Below, one piece after another: positions 1-8,242 of a stretch of DNA of 20,061 nucleotides (its first letter is position 1; each line of letters begins with the position of its first letter). The stretch covers positions 1 to 20,061 of the forward strand of contig JAYMTA010001433.1 in assembly GCA_036897625.1 (NCBI GenBank). Direction: 5' to 3'. The notes beneath the pieces are model-generated. The model had not been told where the DNA came from and made no database searches. It saw only the letters and a program-made list of their open reading frames with translations. Both the position numbers and the translations under genes were made by a program. This DNA is from Pelargonium cotyledonis. Lineage: Eukaryota; Streptophyta; Magnoliopsida; Geraniales; Geraniaceae.

Positions 1-937
1 TATTCATAACAAATAAAATCATTCAACTCATAGACAAATTGAAATCAGATTATATATCATCAATTGTTCAACAAAAATAGTAAACAAGTTATGCTTATAG
101 GTTCCCAAAAAATGGATTACAAAGAAGAAGAATGATGGCGTTGTCACTCCACCTTAACACGTTGCGGTTGTCAATCGCGTGATGAATCACCTTCCCAATC
201 AAACCTCCACTGTTTTTCTCCTCTAAACTGACCTACCTGAGCTCTGGAGGCTCAGCTCTAACCAAATCTAAAACCTAATATCAATATGGATCCCAGAAAT
301 GAAGCCAAAAACGTCATTTTATTGATTTTGGCAGTAACGTGGGTGCCGCGGCGCCAGAGCCAATGTTGCGGCGCCACGCGTAATTAGGTGTCAAAACTGC
401 GCAGATACGGCGCATTTAACCTAACGTTTGATGAGCCAAATGACGTCGAAAAATTATGGGACACCACATGTTGGAAAGCCCAAGATGTCCTCTACAACTT
501 TTCTGAAGGCTTAAAATCCAATAGAGTTCGTTTAAATGGTGCAATTCCTGATTTACTCCTCAAAAGTCATTTTGGCAGATTTGAGAATTTCACCTAAACT
601 TTCTCTCTTTGCTATTTTCTTCTATTGAACTCCATCGACTTGCCTTGAACGTTCATAGTTCATCCAATTCCAGCCATTACTTGAGCTTCTAAGAAACTTG
701 AAATCACAATAAAAACCCGACGCACGTAAAAGAGGCAAAATATACAATAAATACACTAAAACTACCGAAAATAAGCTAAAAACACAAATACTACACTAAC
801 GCACTTGAAAGAGCCATAAAATGAATATTTAATCAAATTAACCACAAGTAGGCCCAAACAATAGGTAAAAATACACGGAACATGATAGGTTAAGCATGAT
901 TTAGGGTCGGATAACTAGCACAAAATGCGAGTTATCA
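1..937 (-). repeat. LTR-like or dispersed repeat fragment
   Basis: No protein is recognisable here. Read on the minus strand the block begins TGATAACTCGCATTTTGTGC at 937 and runs off the window edge. This opening, the later T-rich and purine-rich stretches and a GC-rich middle (two copies of GCGGCGCCA at 348-356 and 368-376) resemble the long terminal repeat of a large plant Ty3/gypsy element. A 7-bp inverted repeat (GATAACT 910-916, AGTTATC 930-936) sits at the terminus. The other end is outside the window, so neither length nor target duplication can be tested. A 69-codon open frame at 388-597 lacks an ATG start and any familiar motif and is not taken as a gene. The family assignment is inference; that it is a repeat at all rests on pattern memory. 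Confidence 0.4.
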
Positions 938-1490
938 GATGTGTTGAGTGTGGATCCATCCTGAGACCTCTTCCCACTCACACAACTATATATATATAGG
1001 GATTGAGTATTCTAAGCCAAAGATTAATTGGCTTAGGCTAAGCCATTAATAAGGTGATGACAAAAATTTATGGATCCGGGCGGGTTGCTCTGCTCCCATC
1101 AATTCACTTAGGTGGGTATGGATTAAATTGAATGAGGTGTCTTCACCTCATTGGCTATATGTCTTAGATTTCTTATATATATATATACACACACACCCAC
1201 ATTCAAGTGTGTGTGTCTTTACAACTAAATGTGACAAATCAAATTTTGTATCACATTTAAATTTTTATATACACACACACATTTAAAACTAGTTATAACG
1301 ATTCCAATTTAACTATTTATTTAAATTTCAATTTTTTGCAAATAGAAAAAAATACTTTCATAGTAAATGGCACATTTAAAAATTTCAGCATAACATATTC
1401 ATATCGAGTTCGTGTTCACTAATTCAACACGTTAAATTATCGAATTATGTTTGTGTCAAAATTCGAGTGCTCGGGAGTTCGGTACTCTTA
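938..1490. other. AT-rich intergenic DNA with microsatellites
   Basis: No gene is visible. The stretch holds a TA run near 987-998, a compound TA/CA microsatellite at 1174-1196, a GT run at 1207-1216 that is its inverted partner, and a further CA run near 1269-1280. Short hairpin-capable repeats built on AAGCCAA/TTGGCTT occur at 1014-1045. An 8-bp inverted repeat (AAATGTGA 1227-1234, TCACATTT 1251-1258) is also present. Element 1 gag-like sequence begins shortly after this stretch and no LTR or primer-binding site for it can be seen here, so element 1 appears to have lost its 5' end. Confidence 0.6.
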
Positions 1491-1499
1491 CAGCTCAGG

Positions 1500-2490
1500 A
1501 GACCTCACCATGAACTCAGTTTCAGGGAGTACAAGATAAGAACGTAGTGTATTTTTCAAAATTCATTGGATATGATCCAATCGAATGGTTAGCTAGAGTA
1601 AAGACTTATTTTGCAATTTATCGAACAAGTGAATGGAACAAGTTGCTCATAGCCAAATATGGAGGGCTCTCACATAAATTAGTTCCAAAGTCTCAAAAAA
1701 CTGGGACAATTTTTTGATTGGAGGAGCTTCTCTCGTGCAGTGACAGAGCAGTTTGGACCAAATTCGAAAACTCAATGATGACCATCTTCAATCTCACTCA
1801 AGGTATAAATTCTGTAGCATATTATTATTCACAGTTTTGCTTATATTTGAATTGTAGTGATGGACTCTCTGAACGTATGATTGTGGATATTTTTATTGGG
1901 AGCTTGAGAAATGATTTACAGAGTGATTTGATATAGCGGCAAAACCAAGTTCCATCTCTATGACTGTGGGCTTAACTAAACTACGTGAGACACGTTTAAA
2001 ATATGTCAAATCTTCCTTCAATTACAGATCATTCCAAAAAATAGGGACACAACCCCCAATTTTATCAACACCACCTACCAAACTGCCTCAACAAAACCAT
2101 GTACCTAACCACACCAAAATGATGCATGAAAATGAAATTTCAAAGAGAAGAGAGAAGGGTTAGTGTTTTACTTCTGGTGAAAAGTATTCACCCAAATGTC
2201 CCAACAAACCTAAGTTTCTCCACATCAATTAGGAGCACGAGAATGGCCTGTTGGAACACATGGAACAACCTAATCCACCACCAACTTCTAGTGAACAGAA
2301 CCAGCCAACCTTGTCATATTTTGCATTCACATGCTCTAATTTAGCAACAACCATGAGATTTAAAGCATTGATTCAGAGTGTTCATGTTACCATTTTGACT
2401 GACAATGTCATTTCTCACAATTGTGTACAACATCGAATAGTTGAAACACTGGGTTTACCTGTAGAGCCTTGCCCTGATTTTACAGTTTAA
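1500..2490 (+). pseudogene. Ty3/gypsy element 1: decayed gag and protease
   Basis: Gag normally packages retrotransposon RNA in virus-like particles, and the protease cleaves Gag-Pol. A capsid-like stretch starts around 1562 (FIGYDPIEWLARVKTYF) and continues through 1936 with frame changes near 1700. From 1960 the same frame carries a basic linker, RREKG, and a degraded zinc knuckle after a stop at 2161. The knuckle reads CFTSGEKYSPKC, so the second Cys is Ser and the His-containing step is missing. The frame goes on, past another stop at 2230, into a retropepsin-like segment (TMRFKALI near 2350). Its active-site triplet, expected to be Asp-Ser/Gly-Gly, reads Asp-Asn-Val (LTDNVISHN). No 5' LTR or primer-binding site is seen upstream. 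Homology is clear from order and motifs; function is lost. Confidence 0.8.
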
Positions 2491-3079
2491 GGGGGGAATA
2501 GACATTTTCTGACAGCTGTGGGAAGAATCAAATAAACACATATCATGATTCAACAACATAAGTTCAATGTGCCTCTCATTGTATTACCCATTTGGGGTGC
2601 TAATGTGGTCCTTGGGGTACAATGGCTTTCAACTTTGGGGCTTTACTTCACTAAATATTAGAAGATGGTGATGTAGTTCTATCATGAAGACATGTTTATA
2701 TAGTTACAAGGTGAGCAAAGTCCTGTGAAACAATCTCAATTTCATCATATAGCGAGAATGGCTACAACTGATGCCATAACAGAATGTTATACAATTCACC
2801 CTGTACCAGCCAATGAAGATGCGTTAAGCAACATTCCCCAAATTTGCACCCGGATATCATCCTGCTTTTGCATCTCTATAAACACTTGTTTGAAAAACCT
2901 TTTTGTTTGCCTCTCAAAGAGCTCATGATCATCATATACCCCTAAAACCAAACACAAAGCCCACCTGTGTCAAACCTTATCGATATGCTTATTCCAAAAA
3001 AAAATGAGATTGAGAAAATAATTGAGGAACTATTGACTAAAGGCTAAATTGAACCCAACAACAGTCCAAACTCAGCCCA
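2491..3079 (+). pseudogene. Ty3/gypsy element 1: protease end to RT start, frameshifted
   Basis: This linker carries recognisable pieces in two frames. One piece reads VPLIVLPIWGANVVLGVQWL near 2570-2630, which matches the region that follows the protease in many plant Ty3/gypsy polyproteins. Another, after a frame change near 2840, reads CVKPYRYAYSKKNEIEKIIE near 2968-3030, the conserved lead-in to reverse transcriptase. A stop at 3043 falls where a Gln is plausible (TKG*IEPNNSP). Several further stops interrupt both frames. The segment is annotated as part of the same pol relic because order, spacing and strand agree with the flanking protease and RT pieces. Confidence 0.75.
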
Positions 3080-3583
3080 TTGGTGAAAAAGAAGGATGGA
3101 TCTTGGCGTTTATGTGTTTATTATAGAGCTTTTAATGAAGTAATAGTGAAGAACAAATTCCCCATGCCCACTATAGAAGAACTTTTAGATGAATTGAATG
3201 GTGCTAAGTACTACTCAAAGCTTGATCTCAGATCAGGATATCATCAAATCCTGTTAAATCCAGTAGACAAGGAGAAAACTGCTTTTCGTACACATGTGGA
3301 TTTTTATCAATGGCTTGTCATGCCATTTAGGTTGAGTAATGCTCCTGCTTTCTTTCAAGCATTAATGAATGATGTTCTGCAACAGTTCTTGAAGAAATCA
3401 GTATTGGTTTTCTTCGATGATATCCTCATTTGCAGCAGGACTTGGTCCGAGCATGTGACACATCTCCAACAGGTTTTGCAAGTACTTTCTGATAACAAGT
3501 TGTTTATTAAACTTTCAAAGTTTTCTTTTTGGGAAGAATTAGTAGAGTATATGGGCAACATTGTTAGCAAGAGTGTAGTTTAA
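3080..3583 (+). pseudogene. Ty3/gypsy element 1: reverse transcriptase domain
   Basis: This is the best preserved part of element 1, 167 codons without a stop. Reverse transcriptase copies the element RNA into DNA. Visible motifs are VKKKDGSWRLCVYYRAFN (expected CVDYRALN, so Asp is Tyr), motif A YYSKLDLRSGYHQIL with its catalytic Asp intact, the MPFRLSNAPAFFQ block (the usual Gly of PFGLSNAP is Arg), and motif C LVFFDDILI with both catalytic Asp. These motifs and the order RT, RNase H, integrase place it in Ty3/gypsy, probably a chromovirus-type lineage. The methionine at 3080 is internal to the polyprotein and not a real start. The frame closes at a TAA at 3581, after which homology continues in the same frame ([12 protein letters not shown]). 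Not functional as part of a broken polyprotein. Confidence 0.9.
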
Positions 3584-4170
3584 ATGGATCCACAGAAGGT
3601 AAAAGTAGTCATGGATTGGAAGGTGCCAAAAACTTTGAAACAACTCAGGGGATTCTTGGGCTTAGCAGGCTATTATAGGAGATTCATATAAGGTTTTTCA
3701 AAAATCAGCTCCACTTATTGACATGCTTAAGAAAGATAGTTTCATTTGGTCTAATGAAGCTCATGTGGCTTTTTAGGAAGTAAAAATGGCATTAATGGAT
3801 GCTCCTATGCTTTTTCTTCCCGACTTCACCAAAAGCTTTATGATTCCATCACGGTTGGGTATTGTAGGTGTTTTGAGTCCACAAGGACACCCTATTGAAT
3901 TCTATTCTCAGAAATTGTCTCTAAGAATGCAAAAACAATCGGCTTATGTAAGGGAGCTTTATGCCATTGAACAAGTAGTGAAAAAGTGGATGTCTTATCT
4001 CCTTGGTAATTAGTTTTTCATTAGGGCTTATCATCAAATATCAAAGCCATGTATGATCAGGTTGTTTAATTTTTAGAACAACAAGAGTGCTTGATTCAGT
4101 TATTGGGACACACTTACTCAATTGAACATAGACCTAGGAAGGAGAATAAAGTTGTAGACGTACTTTGAAT
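3584..4170 (+). pseudogene. Ty3/gypsy element 1: RT thumb and RNase H
   Basis: RNase H removes the RNA strand during reverse transcription. The start (MDPQKV, then [15 protein letters not shown]) continues the RT frame. A stop follows at about 3689 (CAA to TAA plausible), and a frameshift near 3707 leads into a frame reading PLIDMLKKDSFIWSNEAHVAF, stop, EVKMALMDAPML. The RNase H core at 3786-4013 keeps the GHPIEFYSQKLS and QSAYVRELYAIEQVVKKW blocks. The catalytic segment, normally Thr-Asp-Ala-Ser, is scrambled to PSRLGIV, and the later Arg-Thr-Asp motif reads IRAYHQISK. Both acidic positions are therefore lost. The tail (YSIEHRPRKENKVVDV, near 4118-4160) corresponds to the usual end of the domain. 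Confidence 0.85.
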
Positions 4171-4960
4171 CTTTTCTAGCTATTCAAAATGTTTCAGCTC
4201 CAACTTTTAAGTTCTTGGATAAATTGAGGGAAGATTTGCAAGAAGATGCAGTTACAAGGAAATGGATTGGTGATCACAATTTAGATCTACCTTTGCCCGA
4301 CTATGTACCTATCAGAGATGTGTTAGTCTTTTGGAAAAACAAACTATTCATTCCTGCAACTTCTTCTGTCAAGGAGATGTTACTTTATGAGTTTCACAAC
4401 ACAAAAATGGGTGGCATTCAGGAATCAGAAGAACTTTGAAAAGTTTAGCTGCTAATTTCTACTGGTCTAGAATGTATAGGAATGTAGAGAAACATGTTTC
4501 AGCATGTCAAATTTGTCAGTAAGCAAAGGCTGAGAGCCAAAAGCAGTTTGGATTAATCTAACCTTTGACAGTACCATCAGTGGTATGGACTGAAGTGGCC
4601 ATGGACTTCATTGTAGGCTTACCTTCTTATCATAGGTACACTGTTATTATGGTAGTGATTGACAGATTGTCAAAGTATGCTCACTTTTCTATGCTTAGAG
4701 CAAATTATACCGGTCGATCTGTAGATAAGAAGTTTGTGCAGGACATTGTTAAACTCCATGGCATACATACAACAATAGTTCCAGACAGGGACAAAGCATC
4801 CACTTCAGGTTTTTGAAGAGAGTTGTTGATACTGCTTACTACCCATAAACGGATGGACAATCAGAGTCTTAAAATAAAACTCTGGCTTGGGCTGAGTTTT
4901 GGTGTAACACTTAATACCATACTGCTGCAGGCATGACCTCTTTTCAAATTTTATATGGAT
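4171..4960 (+). pseudogene. Ty3/gypsy element 1: integrase zinc-binding and core
   Basis: Integrase inserts element DNA into the genome. The HHCC zinc-binding module is partly visible: His in YEFHNTKMGG near 4390, no second His where the GGH block should be (GGIQESE), and CQIC near 4507-4518, followed by a TAA at a likely Gln codon. The catalytic core begins with WTEVAMDFIVGLP (first Asp) at about 4589 and continues VVIDRLSKYAHF to IVPDRDK (second Asp) near 4780. After that a stop at 4814 and a short deletion disrupt the core. The third acidic residue survives in another frame as TDGQSE near 4850-4866. The interval between second Asp and Glu is about a dozen codons shorter than usual. Homology is certain; catalysis would be impossible. 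Confidence 0.88.
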
Positions 4961-5082
4961 AACCTCCTCCCACAATTAATTGGAATTTATATCAAGGATA
5001 CTGCTTCAATTTCAGAAGTAAAAGATTTCTAATCTCTAGGAACACAGTGTTGGAGCAATTGAAGCTGAACTTATTGAAAGCT

Positions 5083-5436
5083 TAGGAAAGAATGTGTGCT
5101 CAGAATAACAAGGGAAGGAAAGATGTGGAATTTCAATTGGGTGATTGGGTTTTGGTTAAACTCCAACCTTATCGTCAGAATTCTGTGGCACTAAGAAAGA
5201 ATCACAAGCTGGGAATAAAGATTTTTGGTCCATTCAAGATTATTTATAGAATTGTCTATGTTGCTCACAAATTGCTTTTACCTATGGGAGCTAAGATACA
5301 CCTATTTTTTCACGTTTATCTCTTCAAGCATTTTAAAGGTGAGCCAGGACAATTGTATTTTCCTGATGCATTTCTACAACCAGAGTGTGCCGAGCTGCCA
5401 GTACAAGGCCTCGATTGGAGGAAAATCTTTAATTAG
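5083..5436 (+). pseudogene. Ty3/gypsy element 1: integrase C-terminal part
   Basis: The frame reads ERMCAQNNKGRKDVEFQLGD and then WVLVKLQPYRQNS, followed by a GPFKI block and KIHLFFHVYLFKHF. These are the GD-V-LKLQPYRQ, FGPF and KIHPVFHVS signatures of the Ty3/gypsy integrase C-terminal domain. A stop at 5083 directly before ERM sits where Gln is expected. The downstream part that would carry a chromodomain is not recognisable. The frame ends in a TAG at 5434 after LDWRKIFN, and only scattered remains are possible beyond it. The stretch between the integrase core and this piece (about 4961-5082) is homologous but heavily broken. Confidence 0.85.
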
Positions 5437-5558
5437 ACATGGTATTTGGGTTCCACATGTTCGATGAACAAATTGAACTCTTAGGAGGATCGACAATCAT
5501 TCTTTGAGGAGTATTGGTATGACAGAAGATGCAAATATGGCTGTGGAAATTCAAAGAT

Positions 5559-5590
5559 TGAAGAAGAAGAAGAAGAAGAAGAAGAAGAGG
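5559..5590 (+). repeat. GAA trinucleotide microsatellite
   Basis: A run of about nine consecutive AAG/GAA units lies just after the gypsy coding remains. It gives a poly-Lys/Arg/Glu reading on one strand and poly-Phe on the other. The open frame that the poly-Phe run creates on the minus strand is not a gene. Purine tracts of this kind are common near the 3' end of LTR elements; here it has probably expanded by slippage. Confidence 0.9.
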
Positions 5591-5611
5591 GAAAACAACA
5601 TTGTTGTAATT

Positions 5612-5631
5612 AAAGAAGAGAAGAGGAGGGA
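5612..5631 (+). other. Polypurine tract of element 1
   Basis: Twenty purines in a row (AAAGAAGAGAAGAGGAGGGA) stand immediately before the TG that is proposed as the LTR start at 5635. In LTR retrotransposons such a tract primes plus-strand DNA synthesis. Its position after the pol remains and before an LTR-like sequence fits. The tract could also be a simple extension of the neighbouring GAA repeat. Confidence 0.5.
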
Positions 5632-5634
5632 CGA

Positions 5635-5985
5635 TGTCATTCTGATAAAAGAAAAATAAGGCCGAGACGACGCCTTTCCGGGAACATGGTCATTTTCTTC
5701 ACTGAATGACTTGGAGAGCAAGGCAATGAGCTCCCACGCTAGAACACAAGTGCGAGGGCTAGACCCAAGAGGAGGGAAATTGCTAGGAAGTTTCCTCAGA
5801 GATATCATGCTTAGTATAAGAATAGAGAGAGTGTGTGTAATTGGTTGTTGTTGGATCTGGACAATTCCGTTTCTCTCCCATTTCTCTCTATTTCTGTATT
5901 TCTTCATTTCTTCTGTATTTAACTCTTTGTACGATTTTATTTTCTAGTGAATGAATAGCCATGGAAAATGATAGAGTTCGTTACA
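5635..5985 (+). repeat. Probable 3' LTR remnant of element 1
   Basis: The segment begins TGTCATTCTG and can be closed at GTTACA (5985), giving about 351 bp with TG...CA ends. It contains a TATA-like TAGTATAAGAATAGAG near 5814, a run of C/T-rich sequence (TTTCTCTCCCATTTCTCTCT), and a tail with TAGTGAATGAATAG near 5945. Together these resemble the U3-R-U5 layout of short plant Ty3/gypsy LTRs. No matching 5' copy exists in the window, so ends cannot be confirmed by comparison. The 3' boundary is the least certain part. Confidence 0.5.
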
Positions 5986-6101
5986 ATTTTCATTGAATTT
6001 AATGAAAAAAACTATTGTTGATAAGATTTGATGGATTTTTTTGCAATAGCTTGTACTCGTGTGTGTTATCTGAAAAAAGTGGCAACCCCATGGGGGTTAT
6101 A

Positions 6102-6152
6102 TGCAATTTTCCCTTTCTATATATGTGTATATATATATAAGGGAAAATTACA
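6102..6152. repeat. Inverted repeat around a TA-rich spacer
   Basis: TGCAATTTTCCCTT (6102-6115) and AAGGGAAAATTACA (6139-6152) are reverse complements at 13 of 14 positions. They are separated by a TA/TG-rich spacer. The outward-reading sequences on the two sides (ATATAACCCCCATGGGGTTG on the left, minus strand; CACATACCTACCCTATAG on the right) look like the start of the same kind of dispersed plant repeat. Two repeat ends may therefore lie head to head here. Confidence 0.55.
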
Positions 6153-6700
6153 CATACCTACCCTATAGTTTACAACTTTAACACGTCCTTACCCTCAACC
6201 TTGGTATGTAACTATTATCACCCTTGTATTATGCCACTTAAGTTTCCGTCCATTTTTTCATCAAAGTTATTGGAATATTCCAAAATTTCAGTCATGTGCC
6301 CAACACATGACCAATATTTTTTTGAAATTCCAAAATTGCCCTTCACTATATTACCCTTCTTCTTCATGAAAAACTTGTTCATCATGTTTCGCCGGAAAAT
6401 TCATAGTTTCGCCGAAAACTTCGAATAATCGCCAAATAATTCTTAGTTTTGCCGGAATCAAAATTTTGATTCGTCGAAATCTTCAAGTATTGCCCGAATG
6501 ATTTTATTTAAAATATCAAATATTAGATTGTGTACCAAATTTTTGTTTTGATTTGTGCTATTAACTTTGAAAATTTCAAATAAAAAAAAACCTAAAATCA
6601 GTAAAAATTGAACCCAAATTTTGAACCAAAAATGAACCAAACAATTGAACCAAAATGAACCAAACAATTGAACCAAACATGATGTGCAGATATGGCTTGT
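6139..6700 (+). repeat. Unclassified dispersed repeat with small tandem repeats
   Basis: No coding sequence is recognised. The opening AAGGGAAAATTACACATACC and the run of short phrases on falling call/volume patterns (TTTCCGTCCATTTTTT, AAATTGCCCTTCACT, repeated TCGCCGGAA-like units at 6389-6495) resemble non-autonomous plant DNA-transposon ends, possibly Mutator-like. No opposite terminus is seen. Inside are a perfect 18-bp palindrome (GAATCAAAATTTTGATTC, 6455-6472) and an exact 23-bp tandem duplication (6632-6654 and 6655-6677) built on GAACCAAACAATT. The short open frames here on both strands are by-products. Confidence 0.4.
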
Positions 6701-6804
6701 CGGAGTTCTTCATTGCCGGAGTTCTTCATCGTCGGAGGTCGGCCACAGTTCCAGATCTAGCGAGGAGAGAGAAGGAGCTCGCTGTGGTGCTCCTGTGTGA
6801 GTTG

Positions 6805-6865
6805 ATTCCAATCGTGAATCAATTCCAATCATGAATCGATTCCAGCCGAACGGCCAGATCTGGCC
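6805..6865. repeat. 17-bp tandem repeat and 14-bp palindrome before gag
   Basis: ATTCCAATCGTGAATCA (6805-6821) is followed directly by ATTCCAATCATGAATCG (6822-6838), and a partial third copy begins at 6839. A perfect palindrome GGCCAGATCTGGCC (6852-6865) then ends one base before the ATG proposed as the gag start of element 2. These may be part of the element leader. No primer-binding site is recognised between 6700 and 6866. Confidence 0.7.
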
Positions 6866-7909
6866 ATGGAGGACTAATTGGAGAAAACCGTTAAAGAAAC
6901 GAGGGTTGATTGGGTTGTTTACAAAAGGGCAGTAGCTAGTGGCGGAGTGGCTGCCACACTTACACCAAGGGACGCTTATCTTTAAGTCATGGATGTGCCT
7001 ACACCGGCAAAGTATGTAGGACAGCGGGATGCCATGAAAATTGACAATTTTCTATGACACATGGAGAACTACTTTGAAGCAATTGGGATGAGAGAAGATT
7101 TGAAGGTTGTTATAGCGGGCTTGTACTTTTCTGATTTTGCTAAGGATTGGTGGAGACGAAAGCATTACGAGATGGAGAGAGGTTGGTACAAAATCGACAG
7201 TTGGGATGACTTGAAATCTGAATTAAGAAAATAATTTTATCCTGTGAATTTTGCAATGGAAATCCGCAAGCGGATGCGAGCATTGATTCAAGAAGGGTCC
7301 GTGCTTGAATACTTGAACAAGTTCAAGGATCTCATGCTTCAAACCATAACCATAACGGAAGAAGAACTGCTATTTAATTTTACGGAAAGGCTACAACCCT
7401 GGGCAGTGAGGGAACTTCAACTTTGAGCTGTGGACAACATTGAGACAGCTCTAACCGTGGTTGAATGCTTTATGAGATTTGAAGAGGAACCCGAGCTTGA
7501 GTCGTGCATGAAATATGAAGATTTTGGTCATTTGCAAAGTGAAGATGAAGGCCTGCATCGTGTGAGAAATTACAGCAATTTTTAGCGGAAAAGGAAAAAG
7601 AAACAATGAAGAGGGAGGAAAAAGAAACCACAAAGAGGTTATTATGTTTGTTGTGGACAACATTGGATGAGGGATTGTCCAATGAGAGGAAGACTCAACA
7701 AATCTGTGGCTGAGTTCAAGGATGGAGAAGAGGAAGTGGTGTGCTTGGGTGGCATCGAATTAAAGGATGCAAAGGAGCACCTTCCCGCAAGGAACTCATC
7801 CGTGAGAGAACCGGACAGCAAGTTTGTGCAAGAAAATGAATTTGTTGCGCGGGACTGCGCATACAGTGCTCGAGGAAGGGATGGTGGAGAGCAAGCATGC
7901 ACGGGATGA
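6866..7909 (+). pseudogene. Ty3/gypsy element 2: gag
   Basis: Gag forms the particle shell of the retrotransposon. One reading frame runs from an ATG at 6866 to a TGA at 7907, interrupted by stops at 6875, 6983, about 7052, 7232, 7424, 7583 and 7607. Recognisable blocks are KIDNFL*HMENYFEAI, an expected WWRRKH at about 7150, FAMEIRKRMRALIQEGSVLE, YLNKFKDLMLQ and EEELLFNFTERLQPWAVREL, which match the retrotrans_gag domain of plant Ty3/gypsy elements. The zinc knuckle at about 7641-7678 reads YYVCCGQHWMRDCP, so the first Cys of the CX2CX3HX4C pattern is Tyr. Several stops match a single C-to-T or G-to-A change (TGG to TGA at HMENYF; CAA to TAA before FYP). The frame is unusually well kept for so many stops, since no frameshift is needed. 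Confidence 0.88.
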
Positions 7910-8230
7910 TGCGCATGGTGCTCAAAGCTGCGAAAATGCGCATGATAGCGCACAGATTGTACAAGTCGTGGCAAAGCCGATTCGATGCTCGTATGGGAAC
8001 ACAGCGGAAACGTTCGCACGATCTAAGATTGCACAGGAACAAATCCCGTGTTTGAAGGAGGGTTATGCAAAGCTTCGCAATGCGTAAGCAATACGCGAAA
8101 GCAAGGAAGAGGAGATGGAATTGCTGAAATTTCAGCACTTGTCAAAGACTTCTCAATAGGGAAGGAGTCATCCACAGGGGCAGTCAATGGAGAACAAGAA
8201 TTAAGTGTGACGAGTACGTCACACGAATTA
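7910..8230 (+). other. Element 2: spacer between gag and polypurine tract, no pol
   Basis: Protease, RT, RNase H and integrase should stand here (about 4 kb in an autonomous element), but only about 320 bp separate the gag stop from the polypurine tract. The spacer is GC-richer than its surroundings and carries repeated TGCGCA-type motifs between about 7850 and 7955. Several frames on both strands stay open across it, which is a composition effect. I recognise no domain. Either pol was deleted or the element was a non-autonomous gag-bearing derivative. Confidence 0.6.
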
Positions 8231-8240
8231 GGTGGGGGAG
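8231..8240 (+). other. Polypurine tract of element 2
   Basis: GGTGGGGGAG lies directly in front of AATGTCACGACC. The form GTGGGGGA-GAA-TGT is the usual plus-strand primer followed by the 3' LTR of plant Ty3/gypsy elements. It fixes the orientation (plus) and the LTR start at 8243. Confidence 0.85.
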
Positions 8241-8242
8241 AA

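Noticed and set aside
388-597. 69-codon open frame on the plus strand
   Set aside because: Starts with GTG, shows no domain, and lies in a repeat-like minus-strand block with further stops around it.
5551-5907. 118-codon minus-strand frame ending in poly-Phe
   Set aside because: Produced by the GAA repeat and the LTR remnant; no motif, and antisense to element 1.
7642-8138. Overlapping minus-strand frames of 125 and 140 codons
   Set aside because: Antisense to element 2 gag and spacer; open because the local GC content is high. Cysteine- and leucine-rich by chance.
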